Assembly: GCA_022117465.1 (NCBI GenBank)
Contig: JAHCGZ010000003.1
Coordinates: 1-64,000 of the forward strand
Reading direction: 5' to 3'
Origin: Candidatus Nitrosopumilus limneticus
GTDB taxonomy: Archaea > Thermoproteota > Nitrososphaeria > Nitrososphaerales > Nitrosopumilaceae
DNA length: 64,000 bases
The number at the start of each line of letters is the position of its first letter. Positions within the stretch are counted from its first letter, which is position 1. The notes under the pieces are model-generated. The model searched no databases and was not told the DNA's origin. It was given only the letters and a program-made list of their open reading frames with translations. Below, piece by piece: positions 19,612-28,273 of this stretch. Both the position numbers and the translations under genes were made by a program.

Positions 19612-20649
19612 ATGGGAAATTCAAAGAATGTCTATGCTTCTGTAAAAGCATATAGTAAAAGAGGAAAATTGCTTACAAAGTCTGATTTTCAAATACTTGC
19701 TGAAGCAAGAGATTTGGAAGAATTGATGACTAGAATTAAAAACACAGTTTATGGCGATGCTGTCTCAGATGTCCAAAAACCATATACTTCTCAAAATATA
19801 GAATCTGCCTTAAGAAGTAGATTAGCAGAAATTCATTATTCTATTGCAAAAACATCAGGTAATTCTGGGGTTTTAGATGCATATTATATGAAATTCATTA
19901 TTTCAAATTTGAAATTAATTTTGAAAGGAAAAATCTTAAACAAGTCTCAAGAAGAACTTGAAACTCACATTAATCTTCATGCTGAAGAATTAATCAAACA
20001 GAGAGATGTTATTATCAAAGCAATAGTTGCAAAAGATTTTGAAGAAGCAGTTGCAAGTTTGAATTCAGTTAAGTTTGCAGAAGAAATTGCAAAGGCTTCA
20101 ACACTGTACAATGAGAAAAAGAATATTCAAATTTTTGATACATATTTTGATAAAATATTATATCAACATTTAGCTGGTGCAATGAAAAATTATGCAGACA
20201 AGGATGCAGTAAAAATAGTTGCAATGGATATTGATTTCTATAATATTTTAAGCGTAATTAGAGGAAAATTCTGGGGTTTACAAGAAGAACAAATTCAAGA
20301 TTTGATTATTAGTACCAATCCACCTGCAAGAGAATTACTTGCAAAAATGATATCAGGAGCAACAATTAGAGATGCATTTAATGAATTATCTAATACAAAA
20401 TACAAGAATTTAGTACCACAAGTTGAAAACGAATTAGATGCAATTGCTGAATTTGAAAGAGCATTTGAACTATCGATTTATCGAGCTTGTATTACATCAT
20501 TTACAAAAATGTTCAGTTTTGCAACAATTGTCGGAATTACAAAATTGACTTCATTTGAAGTTAGAAATCTAGCAGCAATTGCATTTGCGATTGAACAAAA
20601 GATACCAACAAAAATTACAATGTCAAAATTAATCCTAGAACAAGAATAG
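19612..20649 (+). CDS. atpC: A-type ATP synthase subunit C (AC39/d-type)
   Basis: The 345-aa all-helical protein starts with YASVKAYSKRGKLLTKSDF, the usual opening of V/A-type subunit C, and keeps the three-fold repeated helical plan of the vATP-synt_AC39 family. It couples the central stalk to the membrane ring. It is unlinked from the other atp genes by the sulfurtransferase, amt and a hypothetical gene, but shares the strand of atpI. Confidence 0.9.
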   Translation: MGNSKNVYASVKAYSKRGKLLTKSDFQILAEARDLEELMTRIKNTVYGDAVSDVQKPYTSQNIESALRSRLAEIHYSIAKTSGNSGVLDAYYMKFIISNLKLILKGKILNKSQEELETHINLHAEELIKQRDVIIKAIVAKDFEEAVASLNSVKFAEEIAKASTLYNEKKNIQIFDTYFDKILYQHLAGAMKNYADKDAVKIVAMDIDFYNILSVIRGKFWGLQEEQIQDLIISTNPPARELLAKMISGATIRDAFNELSNTKYKNLVPQVENELDAIAEFERAFELSIYRACITSFTKMFSFATIVGITKLTSFEVRNLAAIAFAIEQKIPTKITMSKLILEQE

Positions 20650-20659
20650 GAATTTTGAA

Positions 20660-20896
20660 ATGTTTGATTTTGGAAAGAAGAAAAATAATGTTCCTTTTGA
20701 AGTTCTAGTTAGATTAATCTGGGTAAGTTCATTTTTAGCGATGATTCTCACTTTGCCTTCCTTAGGATTATTCTTAGGAATTTATTATTTTACAGGTGAA
20801 TTAATTATTGGAGCAATTATAGGATTTGGAGTTCATTTTGTTACACTGGCATTTTCAAGTAGAATTTCTAAATTCTTAACTAAAATAATGAGCTAA
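20660..20896 (+). CDS. Small two-helix membrane protein downstream of atpC
   Basis: The 78-aa protein has a short basic N-terminus (GKKKN) and two membrane helices (about 17-42 and 46-70). It begins 10 bp after the atpC stop, so it is very likely co-transcribed. No family is recognised. An accessory or assembly role for ATP synthase is possible by context only. Confidence 0.65.
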   Translation: MFDFGKKKNNVPFEVLVRLIWVSSFLAMILTLPSLGLFLGIYYFTGELIIGAIIGFGVHFVTLAFSSRISKFLTKIMS

Positions 20897-20929
20897 TCTA
20901 TAAGAAGGTAAAATCTGAGGTAAATTATC

Positions 20930-21586
20930 ATGATGGGTGATAGAGATTTTAGAACAATTATTCAAAGTGCTCTAGGTTCTATTGGAAAAGAATTACAACT
21001 AGATATTGATCCAAAAAATATTCAAACTATTCATTTACAGGAGGTAGTTCAATGCCTTAGACGCTCATATTTTGATAGAATTGATCCTGTAGAAATTGAA
21101 AGGAGGGGATTCAATGAACTTCTTTCAGGATTATTAAGAAAATTAGAATATGGAAGTGAACCAAAAGAATTTCAAATTGACGATATTAAACTAAAAGGAC
21201 AAACGGATATGATGGTTGATGATGCTATCATGATATTTAGATCAGCACAAGGTGAATTAGAAAATCCAATTGCTAATGATGTATTATATCTTAATTCATG
21301 TTTATGGATATATGATAAAACAGAAGGAATTATTGTTTATATTACTGCAGATAAGAAAGAGACGACATTTTCATTAACACGAAATAAAAAAATGTTTGAA
21401 GAAGTAATTAGAAGAGTTAGAGTTCTAAATAATCTCCTAAAAGAACAAAAAGTACCAATTTTGGAACCATCAACAGAATGTTCTGAATGTCAATATTATG
21501 AAAAATGCTTTATGAAAAAGAAAAACAGTAAACATGTAGATATTGGAGAAATGCTAGGTTTAGGTAAACTTGGCAAGAATGATTAG
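20930..21586 (+). CDS. Cas4-like iron-sulfur PD-(D/E)XK-fold protein, catalytic motif degenerate
   Basis: The 218-aa protein has the Cas4 layout. Cys42 lies in QCLRRSYFDR and three clustered C-terminal Cys are C184, C187 and C193, together able to bind a 4Fe-4S cluster. Asp93 in KGQTDMMV matches the nuclease metal Asp. The expected E-x-K strand (about 100-105) reads IMIFRS and lacks both Glu and Lys, so nuclease activity is doubtful. No CRISPR array or cas gene is nearby. It follows the atpC/78-aa gene pair by 33 bp. A DNA-repair or RNA-related role is possible but unsupported. Confidence 0.65.
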   Translation: MMGDRDFRTIIQSALGSIGKELQLDIDPKNIQTIHLQEVVQCLRRSYFDRIDPVEIERRGFNELLSGLLRKLEYGSEPKEFQIDDIKLKGQTDMMVDDAIMIFRSAQGELENPIANDVLYLNSCLWIYDKTEGIIVYITADKKETTFSLTRNKKMFEEVIRRVRVLNNLLKEQKVPILEPSTECSECQYYEKCFMKKKNSKHVDIGEMLGLGKLGKND

Positions 21587-21607
21587 TTTAAGAATTTAAA
21601 AATATTT

Positions 21608-21625
21608 CAAAGGAAAAATCCTTTG
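21608..21625. terminator. Palindromic hairpin between convergent genes
   Basis: CAAAGGA-AAAA-TCCTTTG forms a perfect 7-bp stem with a 4-nt loop in the 44 bp between two convergent stop codons. A bidirectional terminator or RNA 3'-end stabiliser is plausible. Confidence 0.5.
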
Positions 21626-21630
21626 ATGGA

Positions 21631-21741
21631 TTAATCTAGTGGTTCTGGGTGTCCTTTACCACGAAGTGCGAAAGTTACTACTGCCAATGCAATTGCAACT
21701 CCAGCTGCTGCGCCATATGCGGCCATTCCTGCTTCTGCCAT
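21631..21741 (-). CDS. 36-aa single-helix membrane micro-protein
   Basis: The frame runs from ATG at 21741 to TAA at 21631. The product starts MAEAGMAAYGAAAGVAIALA and has one Ala/Gly-rich membrane helix, then RGKGHPEPLD. GC content is clearly above the local background and codon choice is regular, as in strongly expressed genes. It resembles small one-helix subunits of membrane complexes, but no family is assigned. It is followed by the hairpin at 21608-21625. Confidence 0.6.
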   Translation of the reverse strand: MAEAGMAAYGAAAGVAIALAVVTFALRGKGHPEPLD

Positions 21742-21841
21742 TTGAAAGAAAATAATCTAACGAGCTTTTATAAGATGTGTCCATAATTTTTTTCTAAAAA
21801 CATACTATCATAATTTTAATATTTTATGATACCAATTAGAT

Positions 21842-22417
21842 TTATCTAAAGAATTCAAAAGGAACAGTATTTTCTTGACCACTTGTCATGGAACTCAAAT
21901 TAAAGTATACAGTACCAGTTACTCGCCAACTTGCACTACCTGATTCACCATTATCATATTCAGATTGTAATGCTTTCCATAATTCTCCAGAAGCAACAGT
22001 ATTTTGAACAGTCATTTTCTTTTTTAGATTAATTGAATTTTCACCTAATAGTGTATAGTAATCTGAACCAAATTCCAGCATTCCTTCAGGTCTATTTCCA
22101 ATAGTTCCACCAGCAAGCTGCTCATAACTAGAAAAGCCAGTTTCAAATAAATTGAAATCCATAGTTTGTACAATTACAGAACGTGGATTTGGATTAAATA
22201 TTTCAAATTCAATTTCAATTGTTGCTGAACGTTCTGATATTTTTGAAACAGAAATGTCCTTTAATTCAACTGTAAGTAATTCTATAGTTGGAGTATTTTC
22301 AACAGTATTTTTATTCTCAGGAGTTGTAACTTCCATTGTTGGACCCATTAGGAGAATTCCACCTAATACTCCAGCAAGTGCTAAAACTGCAATGAAAACA
22401 AAAATTCTAGGATTCAA
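21842..22417 (-). CDS. Membrane-anchored LEA-2-like (WHy-type) domain protein
   Basis: The 191-aa protein has an N-terminal signal-anchor (about 4-24), then a beta-sandwich domain with the phrase IEIEFEIFNPNPRSVIVQTMDFNLF. That matches LEA-2/WHy domains, where strands alternate with an N-P-N turn. It is extracytoplasmic by topology. Two other anchored beta-domain proteins in this window (49877-50365 and 55565-56002) have a similar plan. Function is unknown; such domains are linked to stress tolerance in other organisms. Confidence 0.65.
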   Translation of the reverse strand: MNPRIFVFIAVLALAGVLGGILLMGPTMEVTTPENKNTVENTPTIELLTVELKDISVSKISERSATIEIEFEIFNPNPRSVIVQTMDFNLFETGFSSYEQLAGGTIGNRPEGMLEFGSDYYTLLGENSINLKKKMTVQNTVASGELWKALQSEYDNGESGSASWRVTGTVYFNLSSMTSGQENTVPFEFFR

Positions 22418-22483
22418 ACTAACTTAGCCTCAAGTATACCAAATATTAGTTAGTTATTATACCATTCCAGAAGGGTAAAAATT

Positions 22484-22768
22484 ATGCAATATTTTCAAGC
22501 TGTTCAACAAGGAAAACAAAGAGCAAGTAAATCACAAATGAAAATGTTTGAAGTTGCTGGATTTGCAATGCTAACTTTAACAACTAAAAAAATTGATGGA
22601 AAGTTCTTTCCAGTTGGAGAAGAAGAATTTACAGCGGTAATTGATTCTGAAGATGGACATGTAGCAGTGATTGTAGATAAGGATGGATTTACAAAGGCTC
22701 AGTCAAAAGTAGTAAAAAAAGAGGAAGCAATTTCAATTTTAAAAAACTTAGAGATTCAGGAATTTTAG
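22484..22768 (+). CDS. Conserved-looking 94-aa hypothetical protein
   Basis: The small soluble protein has an N-terminal Lys/Gln-rich helix (QAVQQGKQRASKSQMKMFEV) and alternating strands after it, including DGHVAVIVDKDGF, and a final helix. No Cys or catalytic motif is seen. It is divergent from the LEA-like gene with 66 bp between starts and converges on pyrH. I do not recognise the family. Confidence 0.55.
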   Translation: MQYFQAVQQGKQRASKSQMKMFEVAGFAMLTLTTKKIDGKFFPVGEEEFTAVIDSEDGHVAVIVDKDGFTKAQSKVVKKEEAISILKNLEIQEF

Positions 22769-22833
22769 AATATCAAGAAAACGAAATACAGATCTGGTCT
22801 CAAACTAGACGTACAATTCAAAACGAAATTTAA

Positions 22834-23520
22834 TTATTTTTTAGAAGTTAGTATTATTTCTGTACCCACACTAGCTCCTTTAATTGCTGCTTCAATGATT
22901 TTTGGATCTGCTTTTAAAATTCTAGTTTTAATTTTAGAACGTTCTATAATTTTTAGGGCAACAATATCCATCAAATCATAACCACCTGCAACAGAGTCCT
23001 CATGAACTAAAATATTCTTCAAATTTTTAAGTTCTATACTTTTGAATTTTTTTGCTTTTTTAAATTTATTTGGATCCATATCATAAACGCCGTCAACATC
23101 AGTTGCATTAAGAAATTGTTCGGCTTGGATTTTTTCAGCAATTAATGCAGCTGTTCCGTTAGTACTTTGACCAGGATGTAAACCACCTGCAACAACTATC
23201 AATCCACCATCAACTGCATGTTTAACTTCCTGTAAAGTAATTGGCGGATTGGAATATGCTTTATTTTTTAAAGCATAAATCAATAATTTTGCATTAAGTC
23301 TTGAAATTTCAATTCCTAATTCATCTAAAGTTGATTCGTCAGCATTAAAATTCCTAGCATGTGAAATGTAATGTCTAGCAATAACTCCGCCCCCAGTAAT
23401 TACAATTGGTTGGCAAATCTTACTAATTTTTATTAAAAAATCAGCGTAATTTTGTATAATTTTGGCATTATCCATACCAAATACTTTTCCAGATAGTTTA
23501 ATCACAATTTTTTTCTTCAT
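22834..23520 (-). CDS. pyrH: Archaeal UMP kinase
   Basis: The 228-aa amino-acid-kinase-fold protein phosphorylates UMP to UDP. It has KLSGKVFG at the N-terminus, [12 protein letters not shown] for phosphate binding, [20 protein letters not shown] for UMP binding and [10 protein letters not shown] near the ATP site. The length matches the archaeal, hexameric type. It overlaps the HD-family gene by 4 bp (23517-23520), so it is probably in one operon with it and with tmk. Confidence 0.94.
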   Translation of the reverse strand: MKKKIVIKLSGKVFGMDNAKIIQNYADFLIKISKICQPIVITGGGVIARHYISHARNFNADESTLDELGIEISRLNAKLLIYALKNKAYSNPPITLQEVKHAVDGGLIVVAGGLHPGQSTNGTAALIAEKIQAEQFLNATDVDGVYDMDPNKFKKAKKFKSIELKNLKNILVHEDSVAGGYDLMDIVALKIIERSKIKTRILKADPKIIEAAIKGASVGTEIILTSKK

Positions 23521-24750
23521 TTGAGATTACCTAGTATCGATTTAGCAGCAATTTCAACTTTTTTCCTATATTTTTCATGAGTATAGATTCTAAGTATGTT
23601 CATAAAACCTGAAATTGCTGAAACAACTGGTATTTCAGAAATTGGCATTTCTTTTGCAAAAGATTTTCCATCCTCATTAAAAATTAAAACTATTGATTTT
23701 GATTCATTTTTTGATGGAGCAAGAGGTATTGATGGAGTAACAGAACTATCTACAAATATTTCATTTTCTTTAATTTTAGATTTTTTAGAAATCTCAAGTC
23801 GGAGTTCGTCCGTTCGAGTTTTTTGCAAATTTGTTTGGCTGGTAAGTATTCTTTCAAATACACATTTGAGTAATTTTCTATTTTGATAATCTTCAGCTAA
23901 TTGTTTGGCTTGTCTTAGTTTAGAAGATGTTGAAGAAATTAGAGAAGATAAAATAAATTCGTCTGTTAATTTTACATATTCATCAAGGTTAAAAGATGTG
24001 AAACCAAATTCTTCATCAGATAATTTTAATGCTTGAATAAGCATTACTTCTGCAGCACGTACAGTTTTATGAAAATATACAGCTTTAAACATTTGGTATC
24101 TTGAATGCATCATTGATTCAAAAGAATATAATGCTGAACGTTCCAATGCAATTTTTTTCTTATGTACACTAAGTGATTGAGTTATTCGTTTGTGATCCAC
24201 TTTTGCATGTTCAGATCCTGTAAAATAACCATCTCTAAGTAAATAATCCATCATATCTGCACTCAAAGCCCCCGAAACAATTTCGTTTAGATATTGAAAT
24301 TTTGAATCTCCAAATGCAATTTGTGCAATAAATTTTTTATCAAATCCAGTTTTTGATAATATATCCCCAATTTCAGAATTTAGAATTATTTTTTTTCCAT
24401 AATCCTCATGAGAAATTTTTTTTCTTGAATTACTTCTTCAAATAAATGTGAAAAAGGTCCATGACCAATATCATGCAATAAAGCTGCAAGACGTAAATCT
24501 GAACATCATCAGAATTTAGAAATCCTTTTTCATTTAATGCAAAACCAGCTTCAGTGGCAATATGCATTACTCCCAGTGAGTGTTCAAATCTACTATGTTG
24601 TGCTGAAGGATAAGTCAAATGTGCACCAGAAAGTTGTTTGATACGTCTTAATCTTTGAAAAAGTGGACTATCGATAATTGGAAGTTCATAATCATATACA
24701 CGAATAAAATCATGAATTGGATCTATAATATCTAAATAATTTTTTTTCAT
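23517..24750 (-). pseudogene. HD-domain phosphohydrolase (SAMHD/dNTPase-like), interrupted by two frameshifts
   Basis: Two out-of-frame pieces form one gene of about 411 codons. The first (24750 to about 24500) has DPIHDFIRV, FQRLRRIKQL and HSRFEHSLGVMH. The frame then shifts by -1 near 24500 and continues as [22 protein letters not shown], giving the metal-binding H...HD motif. A second -1 shift falls in an A8 run at about 24416-24423, and the frame then runs through SHEDYG to the stop at 23517. Each break equals one missing base. Ends overlap tmk and pyrH by 4 bp, so the operon is intact. Sequencing error and true decay are both possible. An intact protein would hydrolyse (d)NTPs or related phosphates. 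Confidence 0.85.
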
Positions 24751-25349
24751 ATCCCTAATTTTTTTGAAAATGTCTTAAGAATTTCTTCATGAACTTCAAG
24801 TTTAGGTTTTGATGCATCAATAATTTTCCAATGTTTTTTCTTTGCAGTGATACGATAAATGTTAGATATTTTTCTTGAAAATTCTTCATTTTTTTCAAAC
24901 TCGTCTCTTTTCATAATTTTTCCCTTCACATTTCTTGGAGATCTTGAAAAAGATTCTTTTTGTGTTACATCAAGTAATATTACAAGATCCGCCTTAGGTA
25001 ATCCATCATCAAGACCTTCAAGCCATTTTTGTTTCAAACCATTTGCTAATCCATAAACTAAGTTTGAATGATAATATCTATTCATAATTGAAACAGAATT
25101 TTTTTCTTCAGATACTAAAATTTCATTTAGTTTTTCCCATCTATTGGCTGCTAAAAGACAATGAATAACTTGAGGAGAGAATTTACGTTTTCCATCTAAA
25201 TATTTTCTAATTTCTTTACCAATCGGTGTATCATAATCAGGAAAATGAAAAAGTTTAGTTTTGATTTTTTGTTTTTTTAGATATTTTTCTAAGAGAACAG
25301 ATTGAGTTAATTTACCTGCTTGATCTCCTCCTTCAATTACAATTAACAT
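24747..25349 (-). CDS. tmk: Thymidylate kinase
   Basis: The protein converts dTMP to dTDP. The P-loop reads EGGDQAGKLTQ, a slight variant of the family EGxDGxGKTTQ. LFHFPDYDTPIGKEI is the substrate segment, NRYYHSNLVYG matches the DRY-like region and VILLDV leads to the LID. The frame is open to an ATG at 25370, but the ATG at 25349 puts VIEGGD at the usual distance from the start and is preferred. It is first in the operon tmk-HD-pyrH. Confidence 0.92.
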   Translation of the reverse strand: MLIVIEGGDQAGKLTQSVLLEKYLKKQKIKTKLFHFPDYDTPIGKEIRKYLDGKRKFSPQVIHCLLAANRWEKLNEILVSEEKNSVSIMNRYYHSNLVYGLANGLKQKWLEGLDDGLPKADLVILLDVTQKESFSRSPRNVKGKIMKRDEFEKNEEFSRKISNIYRITAKKKHWKIIDASKPKLEVHEEILKTFSKKLGI

Positions 25350-25387
25350 AATCCAAGATTTAATACACATATGTAAAAATTGTATCT

Positions 25388-25564
25388 ATGGTTTGTACGC
25401 ACACCTTTAAAGGACAAGAAGATTACATGATTTGTTCAAAATGTGGGTATAAACGTGAATTTACTAAACCGTCAGTAAAACCAAAAATACTCATAATTGG
25501 ATTAATTATTTCAGTAATGATAGTTGGAGTCATTTTCACATTTTCATATTTCCCAAAAATTTAG
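25388..25564 (+). CDS. 58-aa zinc-ribbon protein with C-terminal membrane helix
   Basis: The frame runs from ATG at 25388 to TAG at 25564. The N-terminal half has Cys3, His5 and a CSKCGY pair, enough for one zinc site, then a basic linker and one hydrophobic helix (about 33-55). It starts 38 bp from the tmk start on the other strand. It is one of several tiny zinc-ribbon proteins in the window. Function is unknown. Confidence 0.6.
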   Translation: MVCTHTFKGQEDYMICSKCGYKREFTKPSVKPKILIIGLIISVMIVGVIFTFSYFPKI

Positions 25565-25587
25565 TTTTAATTAATAATCAGTCAAGG

Positions 25588-25594
25588 TTTATAT
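25588..25594 (+). promoter_or_regulatory. TATA box of the Hsp20 gene
   Basis: TTTATAT is centred about 29 nt before the ATG at 25620, as expected for a leaderless archaeal promoter. Confidence 0.5.
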
Positions 25595-25619
25595 CTAAAA
25601 ATTAATCACTTAACACAAA

Positions 25620-26000
25620 ATGGGATTAATGAAAGAAATGATAAAAGAAATTGGAAACAAATCAAGAGAATTTTATGAATTTGTATTACCTGCAATAGAT
25701 ATGCATCTAGATGACAAACATCTCACAGTAATTATTGATATTCCAGGATTTGAAAAAAAAGATATTGAATTGAATTTACGTGGAGATATACTTTCAATTA
25801 AAGCTAAAAAAATTATAGATGAAGCAAATTCAAAAACATTAATTTCTAATCAAAGACCAAATATGATTAATAAAAAAATTAGATTACCAATTGAAATTAA
25901 AGAGGGTGAAGAAAAAATTGAATCTGCAAAGTATGAAAATGGAGTTCTCGTATTAATTATTCCTGTAATTAAAAAATCAAAAAATATTAAAATTGAATGA
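25620..26000 (+). CDS. Small heat shock protein, Hsp20 family
   Basis: The 126-aa protein is an ATP-independent chaperone that binds unfolding proteins. It has a short N-terminal arm, an alpha-crystallin domain (about 25-115) with VIIDIPGFEKKDIELN and the diagnostic ENGVLVLIIP strand, and a C-terminal IKI motif for oligomer contacts. At its 3' end it converges with the UbiB-type gene, with 1 bp between stops. Confidence 0.92.
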   Translation: MGLMKEMIKEIGNKSREFYEFVLPAIDMHLDDKHLTVIIDIPGFEKKDIELNLRGDILSIKAKKIIDEANSKTLISNQRPNMINKKIRLPIEIKEGEEKIESAKYENGVLVLIIPVIKKSKNIKIE

Positions 26001-26001
26001 T

Positions 26002-27546
26002 CTAATACTTTCTCAGTAATGCTGAAATTCCCATAATTATACCAGAGCTGATCATTCCAATTGAACCCAAATATTCATTCATTTGAAATAGAAATACTGA
26101 ACCAATAAAAATTGCAGAAGAAAAAATACTACCACTAATCAAAACTACTGGTTTACGTTTTTTCATATAAACTTGAACTTCATCCATTAATTTTTCCATA
26201 TCAGATCCAACTCTTAAAGTAGAATTTATTGATTTTAGAAAAGTATCAAAAGAAATTTTTAATTCTTCGATATATGCTCCTGTGATTAAATTTTCTTGCT
26301 GTAAAATATTTTTTAAAACTTGTAAAAATTTGAAATCAACATTATGTGTCTTGTAAATACCTTCAATTATTGAGGCCATTCTCAAATATAATGCCAAATT
26401 TTTTGGTAAAATAAATGGAAATTTACTCATAGTTCTATTTGCTAATTCCATTAAACTTTGAACTTCCATTTCATCAGGTTTATCACCATGCATAGAACGA
26501 ATCGATAATTCTATTCCTTTTTCAATTACGGATCTATTGTATTCAGGAGTTAACATTTTGAGGTCATCCATTGCAGAAACAACACGTGAAGGACTTTTTT
26601 CTACAAGAGCAAGATACAATCGAATTAAATTAATTCTAGTTTTATTATTAATTCGTCCAACCATTCCAAAATCATATAGAATTAATTTCCCTTCATCAGT
26701 TACAGAAATATTTCCTGGGTGTGGGTCTGCATGAAAAATTGAATTTTTGAGTAACATTGTAAAAAATATCTGATGTACATCAATGACTAATTGTTCACGA
26801 TCTATCTTTTTTTCTTCTAATGCTTGTATATTTGTGACTTTAATACCAGGCAAATATTCCATTGTAAGGACATTTTTTGAAGAAAATTCATCAAAAACAG
26901 ATGGTATAATCACTTTAGGATTATTTGCCAAATCATTTTTGATTTCTTTGAGATTTCTAGATTCATTGGTATAATCCATTTCTTCATGAATTGTTTCAAT
27001 AAATTGTGAAAGCATAGTTTTTGCAGAATATCTTAGATTTGGATCAACAAATCTTAATGCCAGTGGTAAAATTTTTTTTAAAATTTTTAGATCCTGTTCA
27101 ACTACTTTTTCAATTCCAGGTCTTTTTACTTTAATTACAATTTGTTGACCAGAAATTGAGCCTCGATAAACCTGCCCTAATGATGCACCAGAAATAGAAA
27201 TAGGATCAATACTATCAAATTTTTCATTTATCAAACCAATGTCTCTTTCAATTATTGGTTTTACTTGATCAAATGGAGCAGAAGGTACACTGTCTTGAAG
27301 TTTTGATAATTCCTGTAAATATGGTTGTGGTAAAATATCAGCTCTAGAAGAAAGCCATTGACCAAGTTTAATGTAAACTGGACCTAGTGAAATAAAGGTT
27401 TCAAGAACTTTATTAGCATTTTTTTTAAATTGATTTGAATTAATTTCATTTTTATTTTGATTAATCCATTTTTTTCTATCTTTACGTAATGCCAAAATAG
27501 ATGGTAAAAGTTTAATTAAAATTTTTACAGTTCTAATAGTATACAT
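26002..27546 (-). CDS. UbiB/ABC1/AarF-family atypical kinase
   Basis: The 514-aa protein has KLGQWLSSR (KxGQ motif), ASLGQVYRG (Ala-rich loop), catalytic HADPHPGNI and YDFGMVG, all hallmarks of the ABC1/UbiB family, then two C-terminal membrane helices (about 465-510). The family acts as ATPase/kinase-like factors in quinone or isoprenoid lipid metabolism. A quinone role is plausible because these archaea use menaquinone, but it is not shown here. It follows the 127-aa gene by 4 bp. Confidence 0.9.
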   Translation of the reverse strand: MYTIRTVKILIKLLPSILALRKDRKKWINQNKNEINSNQFKKNANKVLETFISLGPVYIKLGQWLSSRADILPQPYLQELSKLQDSVPSAPFDQVKPIIERDIGLINEKFDSIDPISISGASLGQVYRGSISGQQIVIKVKRPGIEKVVEQDLKILKKILPLALRFVDPNLRYSAKTMLSQFIETIHEEMDYTNESRNLKEIKNDLANNPKVIIPSVFDEFSSKNVLTMEYLPGIKVTNIQALEEKKIDREQLVIDVHQIFFTMLLKNSIFHADPHPGNISVTDEGKLILYDFGMVGRINNKTRINLIRLYLALVEKSPSRVVSAMDDLKMLTPEYNRSVIEKGIELSIRSMHGDKPDEMEVQSLMELANRTMSKFPFILPKNLALYLRMASIIEGIYKTHNVDFKFLQVLKNILQQENLITGAYIEELKISFDTFLKSINSTLRVGSDMEKLMDEVQVYMKKRKPVVLISGSIFSSAIFIGSVFLFQMNEYLGSIGMISSGIIMGISALLRKY

Positions 27547-27550
27547 CAGT

Positions 27551-27934
27551 TCACTCTAGATATTTTTTAATTTGTTTAGTTGTTGTATATGCTAAATATC
27601 CAGACATTATAGAAGAGGCTAAAATACTAGCTAAAGATATTTTATTAGAATTATTATTAGAAAAAGATTTTACACTATGTATACCAGAAAATATTCCGCA
27701 AGCAATTCCAATTAAAATTTCAGGGGCATCATGAACTAAATGACCAAGAGGATTAACTCTAGGATCAATTTTATCAGTATGAACTAGAAATTTATCATCA
27801 TATTCTCTAATATGCAAATTACCATAACGATATTGTTTTTGGGCACCATTTTTTTGTCCAAGAAAAGTTTCTTCAGCTTCCTCTAGCATAAATTCACGTA
27901 ATTCTTTTGGAACTTCAATTTCATCTCCAGTCAT
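27551..27934 (-). CDS. Hypothetical 127-aa membrane-associated protein upstream of the UbiB-type kinase
   Basis: The N-terminal half is soluble and charged (EVPKELREFMLEEAEETFLG) with several Tyr and His. The C-terminal half contains two moderately hydrophobic helices (about 68-85 and 99-118). It ends 4 bp before the UbiB-type gene, so the two are very probably co-expressed. I do not recognise the family. Confidence 0.55.
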   Translation of the reverse strand: MTGDEIEVPKELREFMLEEAEETFLGQKNGAQKQYRYGNLHIREYDDKFLVHTDKIDPRVNPLGHLVHDAPEILIGIACGIFSGIHSVKSFSNNNSNKISLASILASSIMSGYLAYTTTKQIKKYLE

Positions 27935-28024
27935 AATATCATAATCTAATAATCGCTTATAATCCTAGATCTAAATTTAATTTGAGCGTAATTTCAATTT
28001 GATAGTGAATTAATTAAAAGTGAA

Positions 28025-28213
28025 TTAATTTTTTAAGTTATCCTTAGTAAATAATAAAAAACTAGCAGCAAATGAAATTAACATTATACCTCCAGAGATA
28101 TATGCATAATTAAATTCCATATCAGGGTGATTTTGTTGATGATAATGGTTAATCAAAAAAGTTATGATTAAAAAAATAACTCCAATAAAAGTTAATTTTC
28201 TATGATTTAACAA
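28025..28213 (-). CDS. 62-aa two-helix membrane protein
   Basis: A short basic N-terminus precedes helix one (about 8-24), a His/Gln-rich loop (NHYHQQNHPD) and helix two (about 33-53). The loop could bind metal, but that is speculation. It lies between the ABC-type cluster and the UbiB group, with its own AT-rich upstream region. Confidence 0.5.
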   Translation of the reverse strand: MLNHRKLTFIGVIFLIITFLINHYHQQNHPDMEFNYAYISGGIMLISFAASFLLFTKDNLKN

Positions 28214-28273
28214 TAATTATTAAATAATTAATTAGTATATGAATTAAGAAAAAAATAAAAATATTTTTGATAA

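Noticed and set aside
20930-21586. CRISPR-Cas adaptation module
   Set aside because: A Cas4-like protein alone is present; no repeats, Cas1 or Cas2 are seen anywhere in the window.
24416-24423. Programmed -1 frameshift at the A8 run of the HD gene
   Set aside because: The A-run could slip, but a second break near 24500 has no slippery site, so decay or read error explains both better.
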